A stretch of 64,000 bases of DNA from NCBI RefSeq assembly GCF_002151125.1, contig NZ_MDJZ01000005.1, positions 186,001 through 250,000 on the forward strand, given 5' to 3'. Positions 1-9,089 of this stretch are shown piece after piece. The notes below the pieces were generated by a model that made no database searches, was not told where the DNA came from, and was given only the letters and a program-made list of their open reading frames with translations. Position numbers and translations under genes: made by a program. The first letter of the stretch is position 1; each line of letters opens with the position of its first letter. Origin of the DNA: Clavibacter michiganensis (lineage in GTDB: Bacteria > Actinomycetota > Actinomycetes > Actinomycetales > Microbacteriaceae).

Positions 1-51
1 GGAGAGGTCCCCGCTGGCGCCGAGGACGAGGAGCGTGGAGGTCGCGGGCAT
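1..51 (-). CDS. zwf: Glucose-6-phosphate dehydrogenase, N-terminal fragment (cut by window edge)
   Basis: Only the first 17 codons lie in the window, read leftward from an ATG at 51. They encode MPATSTLLVLGASGDLS. The GASGDL turn close to the N-terminus is the NADP-binding fingerprint of glucose-6-phosphate dehydrogenase, which oxidises glucose 6-phosphate at the entry to the pentose phosphate pathway. The gene is divergent from the GH15 gene, with 57 bases between the two starts. The length is too short for certainty: a related NAD(P)-binding oxidoreductase is the alternative. Confidence 0.6.
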   Translation of the reverse strand, partial: MPATSTLLVLGASGDLS

Positions 52-108
52 GCGGCCAGGCTACGCGCGGCGGCAGGGAGCCGTCAGGGCGCCGTGGGAC
101 CATGGCGC

Positions 109-1977
109 ATGGCCATGCGCATCGAGGACTACGCACTCATCGGGGACTGCCACACGGGAGCGCTGGTCGGCCGCGACGGCTCCATCGACTGGCTGTGCCT
201 CCCGCGGTTCGACTCCGCCTCCATGTTCGGGGCGCTCCTCGGCACGGACGAGCACGGATCATGGCGCCTCGCCCCGGCGCATCCCGACGCCTCGGTGTCG
301 ATGCGCACCTACCTCGGCAACACGTTCGTCCTCTGGACCCGGTGGGAGACCCCCGACGGCGCCGTCGAGGTCACCGACTTCATGTCCATGGGCGACCGGC
401 GGGCGGACGTCGTCCGGCGCGTCCGCGGGATCAGCGGCACGGTCCGGATGCAGGGCGACCTCCGCCTGCGCTTCGGCTACGCGACGGCCCTGCCGTGGAT
501 CCGCAAGCTCGACGACGGCGACCCGCGCCTCGTCGCCGTGGCCGGCCCCGACGCCGTGGTCGTCCGCGGCCCCGAGCTCACCGCGACGAACCACCACCAC
601 GGCGTGGCCTTCGACGTCGCGGCCGGCGAGACCGTCGACCTCACGCTCACCTGGTACCCCTCGCACCGCAGCGAGCCTCCCGCGTTCGACGTGGACGCGG
701 CCCTGGAGCACACGACCGAGTGGTGGGAGAGCTGGGCGAGCTCCATCGAGCACGCCGGCCCGCACCAGGCCGCCGTCCGCCGGTCCCTGCTGGTGCTCCG
801 CGCGCTCACCCACGAGGACACGGGCGGCATCGTCGCCGCCGCGACCACGAGCCTCCCCGAGCAGTTCGGCGGATCCCGCAACTGGGACTACCGCTACGTC
901 TGGCTCCGCGACGCGTCGCTCACCCTCGAGGTGCTGCTCGCGCACGGCTTCGACGACGAGGCCGACGAGTGGCGCACGTGGCTCCTGCGGGCCATCGCGG
1001 GGGATCCGGGCGACGTGCAGATCATGTACGGCCTGAGCGGCGAGCGGTACCTCCCCGAGCGCGACCTCGACAGCCTCCCCGGCTACCAGGGGTCGGGTCC
1101 GGTGCGCGTGGGCAACGGCGCGTTCGAGCAGTACCAGGCCGACGTGATCGGCGAGGTGATGCTCGCGCTCCAGGCGGCGCGCGACGCCGGCGTCGGCGAG
1201 ACCGAGTTCTCCTGGCCGCTGCAGCGCGCGCTCATCGGCTTCGTCGAGGAGAACTGGGAGCGGCAGGACAGCGGCATCTGGGAGATCCGCGGCGCCGAGC
1301 AGCACTTCACGCACTCGCGGGCGATGATCTGGGCCGCGCTCGACTGCGCGGTGCAGGGCGTCGAGCGGCACGGGCTCGACGGGCCCGTGGAGCAGTGGAA
1401 GGACCTGCGCGACCGGGTGCGCGACGAGATCCTCGACAGGGGCGTGGATCCCGCGACCGGCGCCTTCCGCCAGCACTACGGCACGACCGAGGTCGACGCC
1501 TCGCTCCTGATCCTCGCCCAGGCCGGCTTCTGCGCCTACGACGACCCGCGCATGCTCGCGACCGTCGAGGTGATGGAGCGGACCCTCATGCACGAGGGCT
1601 TCCTGCTGCGCTACGACACGAGCGCGGGCGTCGACGGCCTGCCTGCGGGCGAGTACCCGTTCCTCGCCTGCTCGTTCTGGCTCGTCGAGCAGTACGCCCG
1701 GTCCGGCCGCGAGGCCGACGGACGCGAGCTGATGGACCGGCTGGTCGCCCTGTCCAACGACGTCGGCCTGCTCTCCGAGGAGTACGACCCGGTCGGCCGG
1801 CGCCAGGCGGGCAACGTGCCGCAGGCGCTGTCGCACCTCGCGCTCGTGCGGGCGGCGGATGCGCTGGAGGCCGCGGCCGCCGCGCACCCCGACGACCTCG
1901 ACTGCGCGCACCAGGACGGGAGCGCCGCCCTGGCCCACGCCGAGGCGGCGCGCGGCGACTCCGTCCCGGCGGCCTGA
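109..1977 (+). CDS. Glycoside hydrolase family 15 protein (glucoamylase or trehalase type)
   Basis: A roughly 620-residue cytoplasmic protein of the actinobacterial GH15 family, which hydrolyses alpha-glucosidic bonds in maltodextrin or trehalose. The start carries the family hallmark IEDYALIGDCHTGALVGRDG followed by SIDWLCLPRFDS. An N-terminal beta-sandwich occupies about residues 1-220 and an (alpha/alpha)6 barrel follows, with RNWDYRYVWLRDAS near residue 260. No signal peptide is seen. In-frame starts are GTG 94, ATG 109 and ATG 115; none has a well-spaced ribosome site, and 109 is a compromise. Actinobacterial homologues include true trehalases, so the substrate is not settled. Confidence 0.9.
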   Translation: MAMRIEDYALIGDCHTGALVGRDGSIDWLCLPRFDSASMFGALLGTDEHGSWRLAPAHPDASVSMRTYLGNTFVLWTRWETPDGAVEVTDFMSMGDRRADVVRRVRGISGTVRMQGDLRLRFGYATALPWIRKLDDGDPRLVAVAGPDAVVVRGPELTATNHHHGVAFDVAAGETVDLTLTWYPSHRSEPPAFDVDAALEHTTEWWESWASSIEHAGPHQAAVRRSLLVLRALTHEDTGGIVAAATTSLPEQFGGSRNWDYRYVWLRDASLTLEVLLAHGFDDEADEWRTWLLRAIAGDPGDVQIMYGLSGERYLPERDLDSLPGYQGSGPVRVGNGAFEQYQADVIGEVMLALQAARDAGVGETEFSWPLQRALIGFVEENWERQDSGIWEIRGAEQHFTHSRAMIWAALDCAVQGVERHGLDGPVEQWKDLRDRVRDEILDRGVDPATGAFRQHYGTTEVDASLLILAQAGFCAYDDPRMLATVEVMERTLMHEGFLLRYDTSAGVDGLPAGEYPFLACSFWLVEQYARSGREADGRELMDRLVALSNDVGLLSEEYDPVGRRQAGNVPQALSHLALVRAADALEAAAAAHPDDLDCAHQDGSAALAHAEAARGDSVPAA

Positions 1978-1999
1978 CCCGGGGCGCTCGGGGCACCCG

Positions 2000-2818
2000 T
2001 CAGAGCGCGTCGAGGAAGCCCGCCACCGCGGGCAGCGCGTCGGGGTGGCGCGGGGTGTCGGCGTGCGTGGCGCCCGCGAGCTCCACGAACGCGGCGTCCG
2101 GTCGGAGCGCCTTCACCTGGTGCGCGGCGCGGAGGCGCTCGGGATCGCGCGTGCCCGCCACGAGCAGCAGCGGCACCGCGGATCCCGCGACGACGGCGTC
2201 GGGCACGCCGGCGTCCCGCTCCGACTCGCGCATGTACGCGGCGAGCGCCCGGGCGTCGTCCGCGAGGAACGCCCCGCGCGTCGCGGGGTCCACGGGGCGC
2301 CCGGCGTGCCGCTCCCACGCGTCGAGGAAGCCGGGCATGCCGCCCGTCTCCAGCGTGGCGATGCAGCCGGGGAAGAACACGCGGTCGAAGACGCCCACGC
2401 CGCTGCGCGGGGATCCGCCGAGGCTCGACGCGGACAGCAGCCGGTCGGGGTGGGTCGCGGCCAGCGAGAAGCCGACCCGCGCGCCGAGGCTGTAGCCCAC
2501 GTGGTGCACGACGTCTACGCCCGCCGCGTCGAGCACGGCCACGACGTCGGCGACCATGAGGTCCATCGCGTAGGCCGCGGGCTCGTGCGGCGTGCCGCTG
2601 CGGCCGTGTCCGCGGAGGTCGAGCGTGATCACCCGTCGCGTCGGCGACAGGCCGCGCACCCAGCCGGATCCGCGCCAGACCGCCTGCGAGAGGGCCGTGC
2701 CGTGCACGAGCACGACGGGCGCGTGGGCCGGGTCGCGCGGATCCTCGTCGGCCGGCCGGGCGCCGAACGACCGGTAGGCGATGCGCGTGCCGTCGAGGGG
2801 GTTGGTCGCGGTGTCCAC
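2000..2818 (-). CDS. Alpha/beta-fold hydrolase
   Basis: 272 residues with the complete alpha/beta-hydrolase signature. The oxyanion-side motif is LVHGTALS (about 37-44), DLRGHGRSG is at about 67-75, and the nucleophile elbow is GYSLGA with Ser110. A late Asp in AGTRDPERL and a His in GATHADTPRH complete the triad. Substrate cannot be deduced; esterase, lactonase and haloperoxidase-like enzymes share this layout. The start is GTG 2818. A TACCCT -10 box ends 8 bases before it, so the mRNA is probably leaderless. It converges on the GH15 gene with 22 bases between stops. Confidence 0.85.
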   Translation of the reverse strand: MDTATNPLDGTRIAYRSFGARPADEDPRDPAHAPVVLVHGTALSQAVWRGSGWVRGLSPTRRVITLDLRGHGRSGTPHEPAAYAMDLMVADVVAVLDAAGVDVVHHVGYSLGARVGFSLAATHPDRLLSASSLGGSPRSGVGVFDRVFFPGCIATLETGGMPGFLDAWERHAGRPVDPATRGAFLADDARALAAYMRESERDAGVPDAVVAGSAVPLLLVAGTRDPERLRAAHQVKALRPDAAFVELAGATHADTPRHPDALPAVAGFLDAL

Positions 2819-2826
2819 GGGGATCC

Positions 2827-2832
2827 AGGGTA
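2827..2832 (-). promoter_or_regulatory. -10 box for the alpha/beta hydrolase gene
   Basis: TACCCT on the minus strand, 8 bases before the GTG start. A transcript beginning about 7 bases downstream would have essentially no leader. Confidence 0.45.
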
Positions 2833-2838
2833 CCCAGC

Positions 2839-2870
2839 CGCGATCCCCGCCCTTCCGGGCGGGGATCGCG
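2839..2870 (-). terminator. Rho-independent-type hairpin
   Basis: A perfect 14-bp inverted repeat (CGCGATCCCCGCCC) with a TTCC loop. It lies just past the stop of the small acidic gene at 2888-3067 and upstream of the hydrolase promoter. There is no clear T-tail, as is common for actinobacterial terminators. Confidence 0.65.
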
Positions 2871-2887
2871 GGCGGGTGCGCGGCGGG

Positions 2888-3067
2888 CTAGGCGGACGCG
2901 CCGTCCTCGTCCTCGTCCGTGCGGTGCGGGGTGTCCTCCTCGGGCTCGAAGTGGTCGTTCCCGCCGTCGTGGCCGGCCGCGACGCCCGTCGCGCCCGCCG
3001 GGATCGTCCCGTCGCCGCCGAGGGCCTCGTCGTCGTGCGCGTCGGAAGTGCCGTCGTGGTGGGTCAT
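2888..3067 (-). CDS. Small acidic hypothetical protein
   Basis: A 59-residue protein starting MTHHDGTSDAHDDEA, rich in Asp, Glu, His and Gly and lacking hydrophobic segments. It is probably soluble and disordered. The start is chosen because GAGGAGG lies about 8 bases upstream of ATG 3067. A strong hairpin follows the stop, so it looks like a single-gene unit. No family is recognised and no function is claimed. Confidence 0.6.
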   Translation of the reverse strand: MTHHDGTSDAHDDEALGGDGTIPAGATGVAAGHDGGNDHFEPEEDTPHRTDEDEDGASA

Positions 3068-3223
3068 GTCCGTGCCTCCTCTGGTCGCGCGGCCCGTGCC
3101 CGCGTCGTCGCGGGTGCATCGCGGCCGGCGATGTCCTCCCATCCTGCCCGGCCGGACCGCGCGCGTGCCCCGCCGTGTCCGGCTGCGGCCGCCTCGCAGC
3201 ATCCCGTCACGCGCGCCCGCTCG

Positions 3224-3250
3224 TTAGCAGGACTAATGAGCTAGCCTAAG
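3224..3250. promoter_or_regulatory. MarR promoter with candidate operator
   Basis: TTAGCAGGACTAA (3224-3236) is an inverted TTAG/CTAA repeat, and a second CTAA follows at about 3246-3249. A TAGCCT -10 box at 3242-3247 ends 6 bases before the MarR ATG, implying a leaderless mRNA. The position fits self-repression by the MarR protein, which is an inference. Confidence 0.5.
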
Positions 3251-3253
3251 CAC

Positions 3254-3676
3254 ATGCCCGACTCCCCCGACCTCAGCCAGAGCCTGCGCGCGGGCGTCAT
3301 GCGCCTCGCGCGCCGGCTCCGCGCCGAGAAGGCCGACCACGAGCTGAGCGACAGCCAGTTCGTCGTGCTCGCCCTGCTGCTCCGCGACGGACCCACGAGC
3401 CCGGGGAGGCTGGCCGAGATCGAGCGCGTCACCGCCCCCAGCATGAACCGCACGGTCAACTGCCTGGTCGAGGCCGGCTACGCCGAGCGCTCCCCCGCGC
3501 CGGACGACGGCCGCCGCGTCACGGTGTCCGTCACGGATCCCGGCCGCCGGGTCGTGCAGGAGACCCGACGGCAGCGGAACGCCTGGCTGTCCCTCCGCCT
3601 CGCGGAGCTCACCCCCGCCGAGCGCGCCACCCTCGGCGACGCCGCCGCCCTCCTCGGCCGCATGGCCGCATCGTGA
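3254..3676 (+). CDS. MarR family transcriptional regulator
   Basis: 140 residues with the winged-helix MarR fold. The recognition helix region is around RVTAPSMNRTVNCLVEAGY and the wing contains DDGRR at about 82-86. MarR proteins bind DNA as dimers and usually release it on binding small phenolic or toxic compounds. The gene overlaps the next gene, an MFS transporter, by four bases (GTGA), so the two are translationally coupled. The pair looks like a regulator and its efflux pump. An inverted repeat at the promoter suggests autoregulation. Confidence 0.93.
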   Translation: MPDSPDLSQSLRAGVMRLARRLRAEKADHELSDSQFVVLALLLRDGPTSPGRLAEIERVTAPSMNRTVNCLVEAGYAERSPAPDDGRRVTVSVTDPGRRVVQETRRQRNAWLSLRLAELTPAERATLGDAAALLGRMAAS

Positions 3677-5001
3677 GCGCCGTCTTCCGCAGCCTCCGCG
3701 CGCCGAACTACCGCATCTGGTTCGCGGGCGCCCTCGTCTCCAACGTCGGCACGTGGATGCAGCGCACCGCCCAGGACTGGATCGTCCTCACCGAGCTCAC
3801 CCGCTACGACGCGACGGCCGTGGGCATCGTCATGGCCCTGCAGTTCGGCCCCATGCTCCTGCTGTCCCCCTACGCCGGCCTCATCGCCGACCGCTACGAC
3901 AAGCGGCGCGTGCTGATGATCACGCAGGGCACCATGGCGGTCCTCGGCCTCGGGCTCGGCCTGGTGGTGCTCTCGGGCCGAGCCGAGCTCTGGCACGTCT
4001 ACCTCTTCGCGCTGCTGCTGGGCGTCGCGTCGGCGCTCGACGCCCCCGCCCGCCAGTCCTTCGTCTCCGAGCTCGTGTCCGACGACGACCTGTCGAACGC
4101 CGTCGCCCTCAACTCGGCGTCCTTCAGCGCGGCGCGCATGATCGGGCCGGCCGTCGCGGGCGTGCTCATCGCGGGCGTCGGCACCGGCTGGGTCTTCCTC
4201 ATCAACGCCGTGAGCTTCGTCGCCGTGCTGATCGCGCTCACGCGGCTGCGCGTCGGCGAGCTCCGCCGTCCCGAGCGCGTCGCCCGGTCCCGCGGCCAGC
4301 TGCGCGAGGGCTTCCGCTACATCGGCGGCCGGCCGGACATCATGGTGATCCTGGTGATCGTGTTCCTCGTCGGCGCGTTCGGCTACAACTTCCCGATCTT
4401 CACCTCCACGATGGCGAGCGTCGAGTTCGGCAAGGGGGCCACCGAGTTCGGGCTGCTCTCCTCGAGCCTCGCCGTGGGATCCGTCGCCGGCGCGCTGCTG
4501 TCGGCCCGGCGCGAGCGGCCGCGGATCCGGCTGGTGTTCGTGGGCGCCGCGCTCTTCGGGCTCGCGACGGCGCTGGCGGCCGTCGCCCCCACCTACCTGC
4601 TCTTCGCCGGCGCCCTCGTGATCGTGGGGGTCGTGTCGCAGACGCTCATGACGAGCGCCAACAGCACGGTCCAGCTCACGGTGGAGCCGCGCATGCGGGG
4701 CCGCGTGATGGCCGTCTACATGGCGATCTTCGTCGGCGGCACCCCGCTCGGCGCGCCGATCGTGGGCTGGGTCGCGAACACCTGGGGCCCGCGTGCGGCC
4801 GTCATGGTGGGAGCGGCCAGCGGCATCATCGCCGCCCTCATCGCCGTCGCCTGGCTCGTCCTGCACCGGCACCTGCGCGTCTCGTACCGGATCCGCCGCA
4901 CGCCGCACCTGCTCGTCACGCACGACGGCGACGGGCGCGACCGCCGGGAGGACGCGCGCGAGGACATCGAGGCGGACGAGGCGGTCGCCCGCCGCACCTG
5001 A
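3673..5001 (+). CDS. MFS transporter (MFS_3/EntS-like exporter)
   Basis: 442 residues and about 12 transmembrane helices. The start (FRSLRAPNYRIWFAGALVSN) and TWMQRTAQDW are typical of the MFS_3 drug or siderophore exporter group. The inter-helix motif ADRYDKRR is near residue 76. A charged cytoplasmic tail of about 45 residues ends the protein. The GTG start overlaps the MarR stop. The partner regulator suggests drug or metabolite efflux. The substrate cannot be read from sequence. Confidence 0.9.
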   Translation: MSAVFRSLRAPNYRIWFAGALVSNVGTWMQRTAQDWIVLTELTRYDATAVGIVMALQFGPMLLLSPYAGLIADRYDKRRVLMITQGTMAVLGLGLGLVVLSGRAELWHVYLFALLLGVASALDAPARQSFVSELVSDDDLSNAVALNSASFSAARMIGPAVAGVLIAGVGTGWVFLINAVSFVAVLIALTRLRVGELRRPERVARSRGQLREGFRYIGGRPDIMVILVIVFLVGAFGYNFPIFTSTMASVEFGKGATEFGLLSSSLAVGSVAGALLSARRERPRIRLVFVGAALFGLATALAAVAPTYLLFAGALVIVGVVSQTLMTSANSTVQLTVEPRMRGRVMAVYMAIFVGGTPLGAPIVGWVANTWGPRAAVMVGAASGIIAALIAVAWLVLHRHLRVSYRIRRTPHLLVTHDGDGRDRREDAREDIEADEAVARRT

Positions 5002-5037
5002 CTCGCGGCGCGCGCGTCCCGTGTCGTCGACGCGGCC

Positions 5038-5610
5038 TCAGGGAGCGGGGGCCGGGGTGGCGCTCGGCGGCACGTACCCGACGTCGTCGAGGCAGTAGTC
5101 GAGGAACGCGCTCGTCGCGCGCAGGTACTGCCCGGTGTCGAGCGACGCCCCGTCCGTGTCGGCTCCCGAGCGCAGGGCGTCCAGCTCGTCGACGATCGTC
5201 GAGAACGACGTGACGAGCGGCTGCATGTTCTCGGGCGCCATGCCGGCGAGCGCCGCGTCGCCCTGCTTCACGCGGTCGAGGAGGGTCGGATCCACCGCCT
5301 TCCCGTCGCCGAGCGCCTGCACGAGCTTCGTGGAGTCGGGCAGCACCTGCGCCAGCGTCGAGCACGTGGCGAGCTCGTCCTCCGTCGGCGGGCCGGGGGC
5401 GCGCGTCACGCTCGGCTCGGGGCTCGCGCTGCCGCCGGATCCCGCTTCCGCGCCCGCGTCGGCGGGTGCGCTGGCGGCGGGCGGCGTCGTCTCGGGGGCG
5501 GGCTGCCCCCCGTCCGTCGTGCACCCCGCGAGCAGGAGCGCCCCCGCCGCCACCGCGACCACCGGCGCCCAGGATCGCGGCGGGCGAGCGGTTCGGTGCG
5601 TGCGGGACAT
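5038..5610 (-). CDS. Putative lipoprotein, function unknown
   Basis: 190 residues. A basic N-terminus and hydrophobic stretch lead to the lipobox LLLAGC with Cys30, so the mature protein should be lipid-anchored outside the membrane. A Pro/Ala/Ser-rich linker runs to about residue 65. The remainder is a helical domain with two cysteines (in ELATCSTL and LDYCLDD) that could form a disulfide. The start follows GAGGAGG about 7 bases upstream. It converges on the MFS gene. No named domain is recognised. Confidence 0.8.
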   Translation of the reverse strand: MSRTHRTARPPRSWAPVVAVAAGALLLAGCTTDGGQPAPETTPPAASAPADAGAEAGSGGSASPEPSVTRAPGPPTEDELATCSTLAQVLPDSTKLVQALGDGKAVDPTLLDRVKQGDAALAGMAPENMQPLVTSFSTIVDELDALRSGADTDGASLDTGQYLRATSAFLDYCLDDVGYVPPSATPAPAP

Positions 5611-5706
5611 GCGGGCCTCCTCGGCGCCTATCACAGGTGGACTGCCCCACGGAAGTCGATGGACGCGGGTGTCAGCGCGGATGTCCCGCGGCACTACCGT
5701 ATTCGG

Positions 5707-7239
5707 ATGACTCGAAGCGACAGCGACCGCAGCACCGTCACGCCGGATCCGGAGTTCGTGGCGCAGGACTTCAGCCACGAGCAGGAGGGCTACCAGCACG
5801 GGTTGAAACCCCGCCAGCTCCAGATGATCGCCATCGGCGGGGCGATCGGCACCGGGCTCTTCCTCGGCGCCGGCGGCCGCCTGGCCTCCGCGGGTCCCGC
5901 CCTCGCGATCGTCTTCCTGATCTGCGGCGTCTTCGCCTTCTTCATCCTCCGCGCGCTCGGCGAGCTGGTGCTGCACCGCCCGAGCTCCGGATCCTTCATC
6001 TCCTACGCCCGCGAGTTCTTCGGCGAGAAGTTCGCCTACGCCGCGGGCTGGATGTACTTCCTCAACTGGGCGACCACCGCGATCGTCGACGTGACAGCCG
6101 TGGCGCTCTACATGCACTACTGGTCGGCGTTCACCGCGGCGCCGCAGTGGCTGCTCGCCCTCATCGCCCTGGCCATCGTGCTCGCTCTGAACCTCGTCGC
6201 GGTGAAGGTCTTCGGCGAGATGGAGTTCTGGTTCGCGCTCGTGAAGGTCGCCGCCCTCGTCGTCTTCCTCATCGTGGGCATCGTCTGGCTCGCCTGGAGC
6301 TTCCCCGTCACGGTCGGCGGCGCCGAGGTCCAGACCGGCTGGACCGTGCTGCAGCAGAACGGCGGCGTCTTCCCGCAGGGTCTCGTCCCCGTGGTGCTCG
6401 TCGTGCAGGGCGTCGTCTTCGCCTACGCCGCGATCGAGCTCGTCGGCACCGCGAGCGGCGAGACGCAGGACGTGGAGAAGGTCATCCCCCGCGCCATCAA
6501 CTCCGTCGTCTTCCGCATCGCGATCTTCTACGTCGGATCCATCGTGCTGCTCTCGCTCCTGCTCCCCTACACGGCCTACAGCGCCGACCAGAGCCCGTTC
6601 GTGACGTTCTTCTCCAGCCTCGGGTCGCCCGAGGTGGGCGCGATCGCCGGATCCGTCATGAACTTCGTCGTGCTGACCGCCGCCATGTCGAGCCTGAACG
6701 CGGGCCTCTACAGCACGGGCCGCGTGCTCCACTCCATGGGCATGAACGGCTCCGCGCCGCGGTTCACCACCGTCATGTCGAAGGGCGGCGTGCCCTTCGG
6801 CGGGATCCTCCTCACCGGCTCCATCACCCTGCTCGGCGTCGCCCTCAACGCCGTCGTGCCCGACCAGGCGTTCGAGATCGTGCTGAACGTCGCCGCGCTC
6901 GGCATCGTGGCGGGCTGGGCCACCATCATCCTGTGCCAGATGCGCCTGCGTGCGTGGGCGAAGCAGGGCAAGGCGAAGGAGCCGACGTTCCGCCTGCCCG
7001 GCGCGCCCGTCACCTCGTGGCTCACGCTCGCGTTCCTCGTCAGCGTGCTCGTGCTCATGGCCTTCGACTGGCCGATCGGCACGCTGACCATCGCGTCCCT
7101 CGTCGTGATCATCCCGCTGCTCGTCGTGGGCTGGTACCTGCAGCGCGATCGGATCCTCGAGATCGCGCGCGTGCGCGAGGGCGTCACCGGGCCGTTCCCC
7201 GTCACCGGGCGGGACGCGGCCGACCAGCGGAAGCGCTGA
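5707..7239 (+). CDS. ansP: L-asparagine permease (APC family)
   Basis: 510 residues and 12 predicted transmembrane helices. The region from [20 protein letters not shown] through [18 protein letters not shown] and [16 protein letters not shown] matches, by recollection, the E. coli AnsP pattern closely, so asparagine/proton symport is the best call. D-Ser/Ala/Gly permease CycA is the nearest alternative. ATG 5707 is chosen because the preceding in-frame sequence is unlike the family. The gene stands alone and converges on the next gene with an 8-base gap. Confidence 0.88.
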   Translation: MTRSDSDRSTVTPDPEFVAQDFSHEQEGYQHGLKPRQLQMIAIGGAIGTGLFLGAGGRLASAGPALAIVFLICGVFAFFILRALGELVLHRPSSGSFISYAREFFGEKFAYAAGWMYFLNWATTAIVDVTAVALYMHYWSAFTAAPQWLLALIALAIVLALNLVAVKVFGEMEFWFALVKVAALVVFLIVGIVWLAWSFPVTVGGAEVQTGWTVLQQNGGVFPQGLVPVVLVVQGVVFAYAAIELVGTASGETQDVEKVIPRAINSVVFRIAIFYVGSIVLLSLLLPYTAYSADQSPFVTFFSSLGSPEVGAIAGSVMNFVVLTAAMSSLNAGLYSTGRVLHSMGMNGSAPRFTTVMSKGGVPFGGILLTGSITLLGVALNAVVPDQAFEIVLNVAALGIVAGWATIILCQMRLRAWAKQGKAKEPTFRLPGAPVTSWLTLAFLVSVLVLMAFDWPIGTLTIASLVVIIPLLVVGWYLQRDRILEIARVREGVTGPFPVTGRDAADQRKR

Positions 7240-7247
7240 CCCGCCCG

Positions 7248-7625
7248 TCAGCGCGACCCGACGCCGCCGCCTCCCGCCCCGGGGACGGCGGCGTCGTCCG
7301 TCGGGGCGGTGGGTTGCGCCGGATCCGGCCGCAGCCGCCGCCCGAACGCCAGCAGCTCGGCGTCGTTCTGCATCACCCAGGCGACCGCGGCGTTCAGGCT
7401 CTCGCGCCGCGCGACCCACACCCGCAGCCCGTCCGATCCGAGGCCGCAGGCGTAGACCTCGTAGGAGAAGGGCGCCGCGAGGTCGTCCCGGTGGCGGAGG
7501 ACCCAGCCGAGGGCCGGCCCGTCGCCCACGCGCACGAGCCACGCGCCGCGCACGGGATGGGCGTGCGGATGCTCCGGCACCGGGCTGATGGTGCCGGTCG
7601 CGTCGCCGCTCTGCTTGCTCCACAT
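7248..7625 (-). CDS. Hypothetical protein
   Basis: 125 residues, soluble, with a compact N-terminal domain containing RGAWLVRVGDGPALGWVLRH and LNAAVAWVMQNDAELL. A Pro/Gly-rich disordered tail follows. No family is recognised. ATG 7625 is chosen because GGAGA sits 5 bases before it; the frame stays open to 7709. The gene is probably monocistronic. Confidence 0.65.
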   Translation of the reverse strand: MWSKQSGDATGTISPVPEHPHAHPVRGAWLVRVGDGPALGWVLRHRDDLAAPFSYEVYACGLGSDGLRVWVARRESLNAAVAWVMQNDAELLAFGRRLRPDPAQPTAPTDDAAVPGAGGGGVGSR

Positions 7626-7730
7626 GCGGATCTCCTCGGGTCCGTCCGACGCGGACGCCACGCCCGCACCGACGCCCGGCCGCGTCGAGCCGAGCGTACG
7701 CGCGCGCACCGACGCCGCGGTCCGTGCGCC

Positions 7731-8561
7731 TCACGAGCAGGCCCCGAGCACGCGGTCGATCGCGCTCCGGTCCGCGTCGTCGATCGACAGGCCGTACCTG
7801 CTCACGACGAAGGCGAACCGGGTCACGTACAGGCACCGGTAGTCCGCGTCGGGCGGGAGCCACGTCCCCGGCCCCTGGTCCGACTTCTCCTGGTTGGCGG
7901 GGCCGTCGACCGCCTGCAGCTCGTCGACGTCGGTGGCGAGGCGCTCGCGCCGCTCCTCGGACCACGACCACGCGCCGTGCTGCCACGCCCAGGACAGCGG
8001 CACGAAGTGGTCGATCTGCACGGCCGCGCTCGTGCGGGGACCCCGCACGAAGTCGATGCCGCGCCCCGTGTAGACGTCGACGAGGTGCCCCGCGACCACC
8101 GTGCAGCCCGGGTCGGACGGGGAGAAGGCGACGCGGGAGAGGTCCCGCACGAGCACGTCGTCGCGCTGGTCGCAGCCGTTCCCGTCCGTGTCCGCCCAGG
8201 CCGGGCCGAAGGCGTCGCGGTCGTAGCGCGGGTGGCGCCCGCGCCCGTCGGCGGCGATGGCGTCGGTCATCGCCCGTACCGCCGCCACGTCGATGCGACC
8301 GTCCCGCACGAGCCCCGCGCGCCCGAGCGTGCGCACGACCTCCCCGTCGGCGACCTGGGCGGTGAGCCGGCCGCCGCCCGAGTCCGGACCGAGGAGCGCC
8401 TCGCGCGCTCCCACGACGACCGCCGAGGCCGCGATGGCCACCGCGAGGACCGCGAGGAGCACGCGGACGACATGCCGTCGCCGGAACGGGAGCCGGAGCT
8501 GGAGCGCCGCCAGCGCGTCGCGGACCGTCGTCCTGGCGCCACCTCGCCGCCGCCCGTCCAT
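7731..8561 (-). CDS. Exported or membrane-anchored HNH endonuclease-like protein (DUF1524/GmrSD C-terminal type)
   Basis: 276 residues with one transmembrane or signal segment (VVRVLLAVLAVAIAASAVVV, about 31-50) after a basic N-terminus. The second half carries the HNH-type signature IDHFVPLSWAWQHGA and a later QAVDGPANQEKSDQGPGTWL, which together form the metal-binding beta-beta-alpha nuclease motif of the DUF1524 group. Many actinobacteria have secreted versions of this fold, where it may degrade extracellular DNA. Paired cysteines (DGNGCDQ, DPGCTVV) suggest an exported, oxidised domain. Its natural substrate is unknown. Confidence 0.85.
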   Translation of the reverse strand: MDGRRRGGARTTVRDALAALQLRLPFRRRHVVRVLLAVLAVAIAASAVVVGAREALLGPDSGGGRLTAQVADGEVVRTLGRAGLVRDGRIDVAAVRAMTDAIAADGRGRHPRYDRDAFGPAWADTDGNGCDQRDDVLVRDLSRVAFSPSDPGCTVVAGHLVDVYTGRGIDFVRGPRTSAAVQIDHFVPLSWAWQHGAWSWSEERRERLATDVDELQAVDGPANQEKSDQGPGTWLPPDADYRCLYVTRFAFVVSRYGLSIDDADRSAIDRVLGACS

Positions 8562-8737
8562 CTCGCCCCCGCCCCGAGAGGCCCACGGCCCCGTCCCCGC
8601 ATGCAGGGATACACGAGCGCCGGTAGGCGGCGTCGCCCCGCGGCGTCAGCCGGGGATCACAGGACGAGGCGTGGCTGGGGAGGACGCGACCGGCATCCGG
8701 CCGGCCGGCGACGCGTCAGCAGCCGGTCGGTGCCGGG

Positions 8738-8968
8738 TCAGACGAGGAGACGCAGGGCCTGGGCCATGTCCGCGATCTCGCCCAACGAGGAGGGCCCGGG
8801 CGTGTTCTGCCCGGCGGTCGCGAGGCGCATGAGGGCGAAGGCGATCACGGCGATGATCACGACCGCGGCGATCACGTAGATCCAGATCCGCAGGCCGCGT
8901 CGCGCCGGCTGGAGCGGGTTCTGCTCGAGGGGGCCGTCGTGGTCGGGTCGTTCGGGGTGATCGCGCAT
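8738..8968 (-). CDS. Small single-pass membrane protein
   Basis: 76 residues: a charged N-terminal tail, one hydrophobic helix (IWIYVIAAVVIIAVIAFALM, about 29-48) and a short outer tail. This resembles the small DUF6480-like membrane peptides of Actinobacteria, but I do not assign it to a family. It lies downstream of carD on the same strand, but a strong hairpin separates them. Confidence 0.6.
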   Translation of the reverse strand: MRDHPERPDHDGPLEQNPLQPARRGLRIWIYVIAAVVIIAVIAFALMRLATAGQNTPGPSSLGEIADMAQALRLLV

Positions 8969-9015
8969 GATCGCACCCTACGCCGGTCGCCGCGTCGGTC
9001 GACGGGCCCGGATGC

Positions 9016-9057
9016 GCCGACGGGCGGTCCCCCGAGGTCGAGGGACCGCCCGTCGGC
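9016..9057 (-). terminator. Terminator of carD
   Basis: A 16-bp perfect inverted repeat (GCCGACGGGCGGTCCC) with a 10-base loop, about 30 bases past the carD stop. Confidence 0.7.
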
Positions 9058-9089
9058 GGCGATGCGTCCGGGAGGACGCGTCAGGTGGT

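Noticed and set aside
102-2495. A plus-strand frame overlapping the GH15 gene from ATG 102
   Set aside because: The translation is Arg/Ala/Pro-rich noise; the GH15 frame carries clear family motifs over its full length.
5466-8879. A 1137-codon open frame on the plus strand
   Set aside because: Arg/Pro/Ala-rich shadow of ansP and the HNH gene, with no domains and crossing several intergenic regions.
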